Below are positions 35,104-43,732 of a DNA stretch of 64,000 bases, piece after piece. The notes beneath the pieces were generated by a model. It searched no databases. It saw only the letters and a program-made list of their open reading frames with translations, and was not told the origin of the DNA. Both the position numbers and the translations under genes were made by a program. Each line of letters begins with the position of its first letter. Position 1 is the first letter of the stretch. Source of the DNA: an uncultured Saprospiraceae bacterium (GTDB lineage: Bacteria > Bacteroidota > Bacteroidia > Chitinophagales > Saprospiraceae); contig CALEYL010000042.1 of assembly GCA_937926205.1 (NCBI GenBank), forward strand, positions 29,314 through 93,313, written 5' to 3'.

Positions 35104-37017
35104 TCAATTCTTCATTTCCTTTTTTGCGTTTTTCAGATGGGTATCCAAAAAGGTCAGTATTTTGCCGTAGCCCAGTACTTCGTTTTCTTTTTTCACAAAG
35201 CCATGACCTTCATCGGGAAAAACGACATAGTCTACCGTCACCCCGTTCTTTTTCACAGCTTCCACGATTTCATCCGATTCCACCTGCAGCACCCGAGGGT
35301 CGTTGGCGCCTTGCAAAACCATCAGTGGTTTTTTCACCTGAGCGGCGTGGAAAAGCGGAGAGATCTGGCGCAGCCTTACCGAATCTGCGCTGTAAGGGTC
35401 GCCCAGTTCGGTATAGAGGGCCGTACGGAAAGATTCCCAGTAGGGCGGAATGGATTTCAGGGTACGCAGCCAATTGGTGACACCGAAAATATTCACGCCA
35501 ACTTCAAATTCGTCGGGCGCAAAGGTCAGGGCTGCCATGGTCATGTAGCCGCCATAAGATCCGCCTATGATGCCGATTTTTTCACCATCTATATAGTCCT
35601 GCTCCTGAAGCCATTTTTTACCCCAAATGCAGTCTTTCAAATCCTTGTCGCCATGGTTCCGGTCATCCATTTTGAAATAAGATTTTCCATACCCGCTGCT
35701 GCCGCGGTTATTGACCGCGAGAATCGCATACCCGTGGTTTGTCAAATACTGAATGAGTGCAAAGTAGCCCATGCGCGATTGCCCGCCGGGACCGCCGTGA
35801 ACCCACACCAAAGCAGGAACTTTCTGATCGGCCGAAGCGCCTTTTGGTTTGTAGTAAATAGCAGGAATTTCCAGACCATCAAATGATTTAAAACGAACGA
35901 CTTCAGCGCTTACCAGATCTTCCGGAGAAATTTCAGGATTGAGGGAATTTGTCAGTTTTTTCAGGCTGCCGTCAGCAAAATTGAACAGATAGAGGTTGTT
36001 TGGCGAGCTGGAAGAACCTACAGATAGCCTCATTTTGGTTTCATCGGGCGAAATCTGAACCGCAGCAATATCGCCATCGGGAATATTGGGGAATGCTACT
36101 TTTTTACCCGTTGCATTTTCAACAACGGTAAGGCTGTTTTTGCCGTCTTCGTTCACGCCGATGACCCGGTATTTTTCGTTTTCACTGTCGTAAGCGTACA
36201 TCACATCCCAATTGGTTTCAAACAGCGTCGTCCTTGCTCCCGTGGCCAGGTCGTAGCGCACCAGGTAGGCGAACTCTTTATCCGCATCGGTGGTATAGTC
36301 CAGCGATTTGCCGTCAAGGCTGAACCCGCCCGGTCTGTAGCTGCCCGGTTTGGCGGGATCTGAAATTTCTTTCAGCGCTTTTGTGGCTACCGTGTAGAGG
36401 AACATTTTATTTTCCGTTGTCGTCATGGTTTTGGTGAGAGCCAGCAATTCGCCATTTTTGCTGATGGCGCCAACATCCATCCCCTCATTATTTTGATAAA
36501 CCAGAACGGGTTGCCACTCCCCGATCTTCATTTTATACAAATCAAAAAACTGAGGGTCGCGCTTGTTGGAAGTATAGTACATGTGCGCTTTATCCTTACT
36601 CCACTCCAAAAAATTGGCAACTTCTTTTTCGCCGGGCGTCAGGTCCCGGGTGGTTCCATCGGTAGCCAGCAGATAGAGGTGGTTGATTTCATTTCCTCCC
36701 TGATCCGCGCTATAAAGCATGTCGGTAGTACCGGGTACATATCCCTCTGAAAAAAGCGATTCTTTCTCCGACCTGGTCACCTGACGTTGCTCGCCGGACG
36801 CCAGATCTACTTCATACAGATTGTAAATGCCGGATTTGTTGCTGTGAAAAAGCAGTTTGGAGCCATCGGAGGAGAAGGAGCCACCGCCAATGTTTTCATT
36901 TTTGTAGAACTGCTCGATGCTGTACTGCATTGCCGGCTTTTCCATTTCTTTCGGCCCGCAGGCTGATAAAAAAACGATTAATGCCACAGCGATTGGAATA
37001 AAGTTGGTCTTACCCAT
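35104..37017 (-). CDS. S9-family (prolyl-oligopeptidase-type) peptidase, lipoprotein
   Basis: 637 residues. The lipobox is FLSAC (Cys20). The first about 370 residues form a beta-propeller of WD/TolB-like repeats (GSFSSDGSKLLFHSNKSGIY). The catalytic alpha/beta-hydrolase domain has Ser487 in GGSYGGYM, Asp573 in GANDPRV and His605 in DEGHGF, a complete triad. The protein should cleave short peptides at the cell envelope. It is divergent from the membrane-protein pair at 37143; a palindrome lies between the two -7 boxes. Confidence 0.92.
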   Translation of the reverse strand: MGKTNFIPIAVALIVFLSACGPKEMEKPAMQYSIEQFYKNENIGGGSFSSDGSKLLFHSNKSGIYNLYEVDLASGEQRQVTRSEKESLFSEGYVPGTTDMLYSADQGGNEINHLYLLATDGTTRDLTPGEKEVANFLEWSKDKAHMYYTSNKRDPQFFDLYKMKIGEWQPVLVYQNNEGMDVGAISKNGELLALTKTMTTTENKMFLYTVATKALKEISDPAKPGSYRPGGFSLDGKSLDYTTDADKEFAYLVRYDLATGARTTLFETNWDVMYAYDSENEKYRVIGVNEDGKNSLTVVENATGKKVAFPNIPDGDIAAVQISPDETKMRLSVGSSSSPNNLYLFNFADGSLKKLTNSLNPEISPEDLVSAEVVRFKSFDGLEIPAIYYKPKGASADQKVPALVWVHGGPGGQSRMGYFALIQYLTNHGYAILAVNNRGSSGYGKSYFKMDDRNHGDKDLKDCIWGKKWLQEQDYIDGEKIGIIGGSYGGYMTMAALTFAPDEFEVGVNIFGVTNWLRTLKSIPPYWESFRTALYTELGDPYSADSVRLRQISPLFHAAQVKKPLMVLQGANDPRVLQVESDEIVEAVKKNGVTVDYVVFPDEGHGFVKKENEVLGYGKILTFLDTHLKNAKKEMKN

Positions 37018-37055
37018 AATCTTAAATTTTTATTTGATTGAAAAAAGGCATTTCC

Positions 37056-37063
37056 CAAAGATA
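37056..37063 (-). promoter_or_regulatory. -7 box of the S9 peptidase promoter
   Basis: The minus strand reads TATCTTTG here, 39 bases upstream of the start codon. It faces the -7 box of the divergent gene at 37115-37122. Confidence 0.55.
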
Positions 37064-37066
37064 AGA

Positions 37067-37094
37067 GATATCTGATCTTGAAAGACCAGATATC
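37067..37094. promoter_or_regulatory. Operator-like palindrome between divergent promoters
   Basis: GATATCTG (37067-37074) and CAGATATC (37087-37094) are exact inverted repeats, with partial extension inward (TCT/AGA). The site lies between the -7 boxes at 37056-37063 and 37115-37122, where one regulator could act on both genes. Confidence 0.45.
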
Positions 37095-37114
37095 ACAGAA
37101 TCAAGTTATTGAAT

Positions 37115-37122
37115 TACATTTG
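37115..37122 (+). promoter_or_regulatory. -7 box of the DUF2157-like operon
   Basis: TACATTTG matches TAnnTTTG, 21 bases before the ATG at 37143. An AAGGAG follows the box, which is a rare good ribosome-site match in this window. Confidence 0.5.
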
Positions 37123-37142
37123 AAGGAGAAAACGAGAAACAC

Positions 37143-38096
37143 ATGCTGGACCATTGGTTAGAACAAGCCGCGATTTCGCCCGAAGAGGCCGAAAAAATCA
37201 GGCTTTTTGAAACTCAGAAGCCATTTTCACTGCACTGGGAGTTAAAAACCTTGCTCTATCTTGGTGTACTCCTGCTCAATGCAGGCCTTGGCTACCTCAT
37301 TTACGACAACATAGACCACATTGGGCATGCTGCAATTATTGCCATTATTGGCGCCATCAGCGCGGCCTGTTTCTGGTATGCTTTCCGACACCGGAAGCCT
37401 TTTTCTACCGGAGAAGTAGAAAGTGCTACGCCTTATTTTGACTATATCCTTCTGCTTGGCTGTCTGATGTTTCTGGTGATGGAAGGGTTCCTGCAATACC
37501 AATACCAGGTTTTTGGCACGCGCTACGGCCTGGTTACCTTCATTCCCATGGTGCTCTTTTTTATACTTGCTTATGTTTTTGACAACCGGGGCGTGTTGTC
37601 ACTCGGCATTACGGCCCTGGCTTCCTGGTTGGGCCTGACCCTGACGCCACATGAATTGCTGGCCAAAAATGATTTCAACAGCCATACCATTACCAACATG
37701 GGTATTGCCCTTGGTGCTTTTCTTTGTGCGGTGACTTTCATCAGCGAACGCCTGGATATAAAAAAACACTTTTCACTCACTTACCTTAATTTTGGCGTAC
37801 ACATCGGCATGATATCGTGTCTGGCAGGCATGATGGCCCTGGGTTATCCATTGCTCTACTTCCCATTGCTTTGCATCGCTGTTGGTTTTTTCCTGTGGTA
37901 TGCCCGTACCCGTGCTTCCTTCTATTTTTTAACGGTAGCCGTGATCTATGGCTACATCGGCATTACCTACATGATTTTCATCAACGACAGAGGGTTTGAA
38001 ATCGAATTTTATCTGTTTTATTTTCTTTTTTCATGTATTGGAGTGATCCTCTTTCTGACCAATTACAAGCGCTTCATCAAAAAAGTTAAGCCATGA
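37143..38096 (+). CDS. DUF2157-like multi-pass membrane protein
   Basis: 317 residues. A short soluble N-terminus (DHWLEQAAISPEEAEKIRLF) of DUF2157 type is followed by about eight hydrophobic helices, for example LLYLGVLLLNAGLGYLIYD and AIIAIIGAISAACFWYAF, and a basic end. The function of this family is unknown. The TGA stop overlaps the next gene's ATG (ATGA), so the two are translationally coupled. Confidence 0.8.
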   Translation: MLDHWLEQAAISPEEAEKIRLFETQKPFSLHWELKTLLYLGVLLLNAGLGYLIYDNIDHIGHAAIIAIIGAISAACFWYAFRHRKPFSTGEVESATPYFDYILLLGCLMFLVMEGFLQYQYQVFGTRYGLVTFIPMVLFFILAYVFDNRGVLSLGITALASWLGLTLTPHELLAKNDFNSHTITNMGIALGAFLCAVTFISERLDIKKHFSLTYLNFGVHIGMISCLAGMMALGYPLLYFPLLCIAVGFFLWYARTRASFYFLTVAVIYGYIGITYMIFINDRGFEIEFYLFYFLFSCIGVILFLTNYKRFIKKVKP

Positions 38097-39247
38097 TAGC
38101 CTACAACAGCGAATGGCTGGATGCCATCAAACTCAAAGATACGGCCAAAAGCTGGCACGAAAACGGGCTGCTTGATACGGAAAAATGGGAAGCCCTGAAG
38201 TCACAGAAGCCTTCCGGATTCTATTCACCGAATATATTCATCCGCATCGGCCTGGGTATTTTTTGTCTGATTCTGATGAATGCGGCTATGGGATTGCTCG
38301 CGCTAACCGGCATCATTGATTCTGAAGCGGGGATGTCAGCTTTCGGCATCATTTGTGCCGTCATTTGGATTACCTTGCTTGAAATCTGGATCATCGGCTC
38401 TCTCCATCACTATGGCAGCGGGATCGACGACATGATGCTTTACACGGCCACCATAACGATGATCGGATGTTTCTATATTAATTTCCCTTATGATGCCGGT
38501 CCATTGTCGTACTGTTGGGTGGCATGGCCATTTTTGGTCTTAGGCAGTATCCGTTATATCGATCGCCTGATGGCTGCTGCTGCTTATGGCTGCACGCTGC
38601 TGATCGTCTTGTTTACTGTAGCCAAAATTCCCGACGTGGCACTCTATCTGCTTCCTTTCTCGGGAATGGTTTTTTCTGCCGGCGCATGGATTTTGGCCAG
38701 AAAAGGACAACAACGCAGCGCATTGCGGCATTGGCATGATTTGTTTATCATGGTAGAATTGCTGAGCCTGCTCTCTTTTTATGCCAGCGGGAATTATTGG
38801 GTGGTACAACAAGTCGGGCTTGGCTGGAAGGAGTTGCCCGTTCCGCCGATGGGCCTGTTTTTCTGGGCTTTCACATTCGGCGTACCGGTTTTGTACATCC
38901 TCGGAGGCCTGCGCCTGAAAGAGCGCTTGTTGCTGGATATTGGAATTGCCGCTGTAGCCGTGTCGATCTTTACTTTCCGCTTTTATCACCACGTTTTGCC
39001 TTTGGCCTGGGCCTGCACCATCATTGGGGCCTTTATTTTTGTGGCGGCGTATTTTTCCATCAATTACCTGCGCAAACACAAGGGCGCATTTACCTATGAT
39101 GCCGGCGATGAGAAAGTATTGCTTCAGGAAATTGAAGAACAACTCATTGAGCAGCTCATTGCAGCGCCAACCGGAAAACCGGAGCCTCCCAAAGAAGGCT
39201 TTGGCGGCGGTGATTTTGGCGGCGGCGGCGCAGGCGGCGAGTATTAA
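38093..39247 (+). CDS. Multi-pass membrane protein with Gly-rich tail (DUF4401-like)
   Basis: 384 residues. The N-terminal 60 residues are soluble (SEWLDAIKLKDTAKSWHENG), then about nine hydrophobic helices, then a soluble tail with an acidic helix (EKVLLQEIEEQLIEQL) that ends in FGGGDFGGGGAGGEY. It pairs with the preceding DUF2157-like gene (4-base overlap), as often seen in Bacteroidota. No catalytic motif is seen. Its stop codon overlaps that of the convergent OmpA-like gene by four bases. Confidence 0.8.
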   Translation: MIAYNSEWLDAIKLKDTAKSWHENGLLDTEKWEALKSQKPSGFYSPNIFIRIGLGIFCLILMNAAMGLLALTGIIDSEAGMSAFGIICAVIWITLLEIWIIGSLHHYGSGIDDMMLYTATITMIGCFYINFPYDAGPLSYCWVAWPFLVLGSIRYIDRLMAAAAYGCTLLIVLFTVAKIPDVALYLLPFSGMVFSAGAWILARKGQQRSALRHWHDLFIMVELLSLLSFYASGNYWVVQQVGLGWKELPVPPMGLFFWAFTFGVPVLYILGGLRLKERLLLDIGIAAVAVSIFTFRFYHHVLPLAWACTIIGAFIFVAAYFSINYLRKHKGAFTYDAGDEKVLLQEIEEQLIEQLIAAPTGKPEPPKEGFGGGDFGGGGAGGEY

Positions 39248-40287
39248 TCTGCTTTCAAAATGCGAATTTCAACCCGGCGGTTCAATTCTTGCTGCAGGTT
39301 GGTGTTTGCTTTCGGGAAGCGCATTTGTTCATTTCCGTAGCCTTTGTAGCTGAGTCTTTCAGCAGGAATGCCCTTGCTAATCAGGTAGTCGTACACCAGC
39401 CTGGCACGACGGACGGAGAGATCAAAATCCCAGCTCGTTTTTTCGACAGGGGGCTGATTCGGTCGGTTGATGTGGCCGGCAATTTCCAGCTTAAGGTTGG
39501 GGTTGAGCTGGCAAAAGCGGAGTGCTTTGTACAATTCAGGTTCAGAACGAGGCAACAAAATGGCCTGATTCCCATAGAAATAGAGGTTTTTTATGTCTGC
39601 ACTGCCACCTGCCTTTGCTTCCGGTATTTTAATGCTCAGCGACTTTGTTTTTCCGGCTTCGGCTTTGAATACCTGGGTTTCAAATAAGTAACCTTTGGCG
39701 AAAGCGTCAATAACGACAACTTCCTGATTGGGCAAAGCCACCCTAAATCGCCCGGCGGAATCTGTTTGCATAGAATCCTGATACCATTTTGTTTTCACAA
39801 CAATCTCAGCAAGAATCCCTTCACTGGTTGCAGAATCCTTCACCTGCCCTTCAACATAGAACAGCTGTTTTTGCAAATAAACATCCACAGTAGCCCGTCG
39901 ATTGACCTGCCGGTTGGCTTCGGTCGTATTGTCTGCCAGCGGTCTGTCTTCGCCGTATTCGTTAATCTGGATTCGTGTCTGGGGGATTCCCGTCTCCAGC
40001 AAAACAGCAGCGACCGCCGTGGCGCGGCGTTCCGACAACTTGCGGTTGTTTTCATTGCTGCCAACGGCATCGGTATGGGCACTTACGTGCAAAAAAACGC
40101 GGTTCTGTTCTAGGTATTCTTTTCCCAGACTGCGCAACAGAGAATCTGCATCTGGCCGCAGCTCATGTTTTCCAAAATCAAACAACACCCGCTCCTGACG
40201 CATCCAGAGCATGCTGTCGAAAACAAGCGGCTGAGCAGAAGCAGTCGACCCGACCAAAAAAAAGAAAAAAAAGAGACGAAGGGACAT
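39244..40287 (-). CDS. OmpA-family protein with two OmpA-like domains
   Basis: 347 residues with a signal peptide (cut near ASAQP). The first OmpA-like domain, about 30-140, contains HVSAHTDAVGSNENNRKLSE and RRATVDVYL. A central region (145-215) resembles a carboxypeptidase-regulatory beta domain. The second OmpA-like domain, about 225-347, has LEIAGHINRP, VRRARLVYDYLI and RRVEIRIL. Such domains bind peptidoglycan; two in one chain is less usual. The last codons overlap the convergent membrane-protein gene. Confidence 0.87.
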   Translation of the reverse strand: MSLRLFFFFFLVGSTASAQPLVFDSMLWMRQERVLFDFGKHELRPDADSLLRSLGKEYLEQNRVFLHVSAHTDAVGSNENNRKLSERRATAVAAVLLETGIPQTRIQINEYGEDRPLADNTTEANRQVNRRATVDVYLQKQLFYVEGQVKDSATSEGILAEIVVKTKWYQDSMQTDSAGRFRVALPNQEVVVIDAFAKGYLFETQVFKAEAGKTKSLSIKIPEAKAGGSADIKNLYFYGNQAILLPRSEPELYKALRFCQLNPNLKLEIAGHINRPNQPPVEKTSWDFDLSVRRARLVYDYLISKGIPAERLSYKGYGNEQMRFPKANTNLQQELNRRVEIRILKAD

Positions 40288-40420
40288 CTACACGGACATT
40301 GGTGATGTAAGGGTAATGACATCCGTACAGTTAAGTTACACTTTAATAAGCCAATCCCTGTATATTTAACGCTTTGTGCAGGCGCACGGTTAAAAAACGC
40401 ACACAAGCATCCACTTTTGC

Positions 40421-42763
40421 ATGAAAATGAAAAAAACGACCCTCAGCTTTCTGTTATCCCTCTCTTTTTTTGTGGCGCTGTACGCCCAACCCCAGCCCTG
40501 CGGACCCAATCCGGAAATGACTTCTCTTTGCAACCAGGCCTGCATCATTTGCGACATTGACGGTTTTACGGGCATCAATGACGATCCGGTCCAGGGGCAG
40601 GCGCCTCAGGGATTTTGCACCACTTTTGTCCACCACATGCAATGGATCGGCTTCATAGCCGGCAGCACCAACCTCAAACTCACGGTCAGGGCATTTAACT
40701 GCCAGATCAACCAGGGGCTGGAAATTGGCATTTACCAAAGCCTGGATTGTCAGACTTTCCAGCTGGTTTCCAATTGTGATACCGATGTCAGCAACAACGA
40801 AACAGCCACTTTTATGAATACCGTTCCACTGGTCGTCGGACAATATTATTATTTTGTCATGGACGGCAGTGCAGGCGATATCTGCAATTATACCATTAAT
40901 GTCGTGGAGGGAACAACCGCTGTAGGCGCTCTGGAAACCCCCGGTGTGCTTTCCGGCGATGACATCGTTTGCCAAAACAGCACCACGGAATACCACCTCA
41001 GTCCCCCTGACGGCGCTACCATGTTTAGATGGACTTTAAACGGCGTGCCGATTGGCGGACTTCAGGACTCTGTGATCCAGCGAACCTGGCCAACAAACGG
41101 CACTTACAACCTCTGCGCGACGGCTTTCAATGTGTGCGATACCGCGCCGCCTGTGTGTCAGACCATCGTGGTACAGAGCATACCTCCCGTGTTCATTGAC
41201 ACGGCGCTTTGCCAGAGCCAATGCTGGGTCGGCGCCAATACGATGGTTTGCGACCCCGGCCAGTACGAATTTCATCTAACCGGAACGGAAGGCTGCGACA
41301 GTACCATCTTTCTGAACGTTTCAGTGCTGCCTGCTTCTACCACCAATCTCGATCTGTTGATTTGTAATGGAGACAGTATTTATGTTGGCGGACAACCTTT
41401 TTTCGACTCCGGACAGTTTCAGGTTGGGCTTGCCACCGCCAATGGGTGCGACAGCACCATAAACCTTGCCCTACAGGTCATAGAATGCGAAATTATCGGC
41501 CAGATCAGCTTCGATTCTGTTTTATGCAGAGGACAGGCAAGCGGTCAAATGCGCTTTGAAGTGGAAAATGGCACGCCGCCTTTTCAATACAGCTGGGAAC
41601 GCATCGGCCCCGGAACCCCGGCCGGGGTTGGCGCCATTTCAGCGCTGAATACGGAAGAAATCATCGGCAACCTGCCCGTCGGCACCTATTTCATTACCAT
41701 CATGGATAATTTCGGAAACGACGTCGTCCTGTTTGGAGATCTGGCAGAACCCCCACCGCTTGCCGGAACCCTGTTTGCGCCAACCTTTAACGGCGCCAAT
41801 ATTTCCTGCTTCGGCGGTTCCAATGGCAGCATCACGGCGTTGCCCTCCGGCGGGACGCCACCATACCAATATTCCTGGAACACCGGCAGCCAAACAGCAA
41901 CACTCAACCTGCTTACTGCCGGCAACTATAATGTTTCCATTAAGGATGCCAACAATTGCATGTTGCAACTTTTCGAAACGCTGACAGAACCGCCGGCTTT
42001 GGTATTGGAAACCGATTTTACAGATCCGGGCTGCGAAGGATTGAATACCGGCAGCGCGCAGGTAACGCTCACAACCGGGGGCACGCCGCCCTATGAATAC
42101 GCGATTTCAGGAGGCGCCTTCGGCAGCCAGACTTCCTTTACCGGCTTGCCTCCCGGGCTGCAAACGTTGCGTGTCAGAGATGCCAATGGCTGCCTCAGTT
42201 CGGTTGAGGAAACCCTGGCTACGCCCCTGATTCCGGAAATCGATCTTGGTCCCGATTTGAGCGTGTTGCTGGCAGAAAGTGTTTTTCTGGATTTTTCACA
42301 AAGCACGCCTTTAGATACCTTTATCTGGTCGCCGTCCACAGGGCTTTCCTGCACCAATTGCCCCGAACCGGAAGCAACGCCTTACCACACCACCACCTAT
42401 ACCCTGCATGTGGTAGCGCCCGGCGGTTGTGCAACTACCGACAGTGTGACCGTTCAGGTGGTCGTTCAACGCGACGTCTATGTGCCCAATTCTTTCAGTC
42501 CGAACGGCGACGGCATCAACGACCGCTTCGCCATTTTTGCAGGGCCTGAAGTTGTGGAAGTGCGTTCGCTGAACATCTGGTCGCGCTGGGGCGAGCATGT
42601 TTTTCATGCTGAAAATATCCAACCCAACCAGGAAAGTGGGGGCTGGGACGGAAAGTTTCGGGGAAAACCGGCAGGAACAGGTACTTACGTCTGGGTCGCC
42701 GAAGTTGCGTTTGTGGATGGCGTGACGGTGGTGTATAAGGGGGATGTGACGGTGGTGCGGTAA
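40421..42763 (+). CDS. T9SS type B cargo protein with SprB-like repeats
   Basis: 780 residues. A signal peptide (cut near LYAQP) is followed by a Cys-rich beta domain (about 25-165), an Ig-like region (170-250), several SprB-type repeats (GGTPPYQYSWNTGSQTATL, TGGTPPYEYAISGG) and a CHU_C gliding-motility C-terminus beginning VPNSFSPNGDGINDRF. It is exported by T9SS and probably stays on the surface. A bidirectional terminator follows. Confidence 0.9.
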   Translation: MKMKKTTLSFLLSLSFFVALYAQPQPCGPNPEMTSLCNQACIICDIDGFTGINDDPVQGQAPQGFCTTFVHHMQWIGFIAGSTNLKLTVRAFNCQINQGLEIGIYQSLDCQTFQLVSNCDTDVSNNETATFMNTVPLVVGQYYYFVMDGSAGDICNYTINVVEGTTAVGALETPGVLSGDDIVCQNSTTEYHLSPPDGATMFRWTLNGVPIGGLQDSVIQRTWPTNGTYNLCATAFNVCDTAPPVCQTIVVQSIPPVFIDTALCQSQCWVGANTMVCDPGQYEFHLTGTEGCDSTIFLNVSVLPASTTNLDLLICNGDSIYVGGQPFFDSGQFQVGLATANGCDSTINLALQVIECEIIGQISFDSVLCRGQASGQMRFEVENGTPPFQYSWERIGPGTPAGVGAISALNTEEIIGNLPVGTYFITIMDNFGNDVVLFGDLAEPPPLAGTLFAPTFNGANISCFGGSNGSITALPSGGTPPYQYSWNTGSQTATLNLLTAGNYNVSIKDANNCMLQLFETLTEPPALVLETDFTDPGCEGLNTGSAQVTLTTGGTPPYEYAISGGAFGSQTSFTGLPPGLQTLRVRDANGCLSSVEETLATPLIPEIDLGPDLSVLLAESVFLDFSQSTPLDTFIWSPSTGLSCTNCPEPEATPYHTTTYTLHVVAPGGCATTDSVTVQVVVQRDVYVPNSFSPNGDGINDRFAIFAGPEVVEVRSLNIWSRWGEHVFHAENIQPNQESGGWDGKFRGKPAGTGTYVWVAEVAFVDGVTVVYKGDVTVVR

Positions 42764-42796
42764 TATACCGCGTTTTCAGGCCCGGTTGGCCAAATG

Positions 42797-42834
42797 AAAA
42801 AAGCCCGCACGAACTGGATCCGTGCGGGCTTTTC
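42797..42834. terminator. Bidirectional Rho-independent terminator
   Basis: GCCCGCACG (42803-42811) and CGTGCGGGC (42821-42829) form a 9-bp stem flanked by A-run and T-run, so it works on both strands. It separates the convergent genes ending at 42763 and 42853. Confidence 0.85.
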
Positions 42835-42852
42835 AGCTTAAGGGCGGGCAAA

Positions 42853-43026
42853 TTACTTCGCCCAACCGTTGAAGTTTTTTACCCGGTCAAAAACGATGCC
42901 CGTCAACAGGCTCATAACCAGACCCATTGGCAAACCGACAGCCATGCTGTTGATGGCAACGCCTAAGCAAATACCGGTAACCATGCCGAGAGCCAAAAAG
43001 GTGAAAAGGGATTTTGAAATTTCCAT
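42853..43026 (-). CDS. Small Gly-rich membrane protein
   Basis: 57 residues: MEISKSLFTFLALGMVTGIC, then LGVAINSMAVGLPMGLVMSL and a short basic end. Two hydrophobic segments, with Gly spaced every 3-8 residues (GMVTG, GLPMG), could pack as a helical hairpin. It begins with ATG at 43026 and ends with TAA at 42853-42855, just before a terminator. No family was recognised. It is short but has a clean start, stop and terminator. Confidence 0.65.
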   Translation of the reverse strand: MEISKSLFTFLALGMVTGICLGVAINSMAVGLPMGLVMSLLTGIVFDRVKNFNGWAK

Positions 43027-43251
43027 ATGAACTTACTTTTTTTATTGTTGTTTGGTGAAACTGTTCTTGAAAATTATGCGCCAAAGGCACTTCTGAAAGA
43101 ATATTTGTTATCGAATCAAATTTTTTTCAGAATTTGATTGCAAATGTATACGTATTTTTGAATCCAAACAGAATTTTTATAAAAAATATTCGATTTCTTC
43201 GACGTGCAAACAAAAAAAGGTCACTAGCGTGAAAAAGATTTTACATAAAAC

Positions 43252-43283
43252 TTGTTTTTTGCGCTGAAAGCCTCTTATCTTTG
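43252..43283 (+). promoter_or_regulatory. Promoter of rpmE2
   Basis: TTG (43252-43254), a 21-base gap and TATCTTTG (43276-43283), a good Bacteroidota promoter. Transcription would begin about 20 bases before the ATG at 43312. Confidence 0.65.
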
Positions 43284-43311
43284 CCGTCCAATTAGAAAAA
43301 GAAATTTTGCC

Positions 43312-43563
43312 ATGAAAAAAGATCTCCATCCGGAAAACTATAGAACAGTTGTGTTCAAGGACATTTCTTCAGAAGAAACCTTTATGACTCGCAGCTGCGC
43401 CAATACGAGAGATACCATCGTTATGGAAGACGGGAAAGAATATCCATTGGTTAAAATGGAAATTTCCAGTTTTTCACATCCGTTCTTCACAGGTAAAATG
43501 AAGTTCGTAGATACGGCAGGTCGTATTGATAAATTCAACAAGAAATACGCCAAAAAAGCATAA
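43312..43563 (+). CDS. rpmE2: Ribosomal protein bL31, type B
   Basis: 83 residues starting MKKDLHPENYRTVVFKDISS and containing SSFSHPFFTGKMKFVDTAGR, the bL31 signature. It lacks the CxxC zinc ligands of type A, so it is the zinc-free paralogue form. It is part of the 50S subunit. The ATG at 43312 is set by the promoter and family length; a terminator follows at 43591-43630. Confidence 0.95.
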   Translation: MKKDLHPENYRTVVFKDISSEETFMTRSCANTRDTIVMEDGKEYPLVKMEISSFSHPFFTGKMKFVDTAGRIDKFNKKYAKKA

Positions 43564-43590
43564 GGCCATGCCGCCTGCTTTTCAGGGACA

Positions 43591-43630
43591 CGAAGCCCCG
43601 ACCTTAATTAAGGCCGGGGCTTCGCATTTT
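43591..43630 (+). terminator. Rho-independent terminator after rpmE2
   Basis: CGAAGCCCCG (43591-43600) pairs with CGGGGCTTCG (43615-43624), with CCTTAATTAAGG inside, then CATTTT. A long stem at the expected distance from the stop at 43563. Confidence 0.8.
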
Positions 43631-43732
43631 CTGACCTGCCAGGCGCGATTTGATTGGTCGGAAAGCGCAAATGAAGTGCGCTTTTTTCTTTATTTTGTCG
43701 CACTACTTTAAATATCCACGAAAACGACAATC

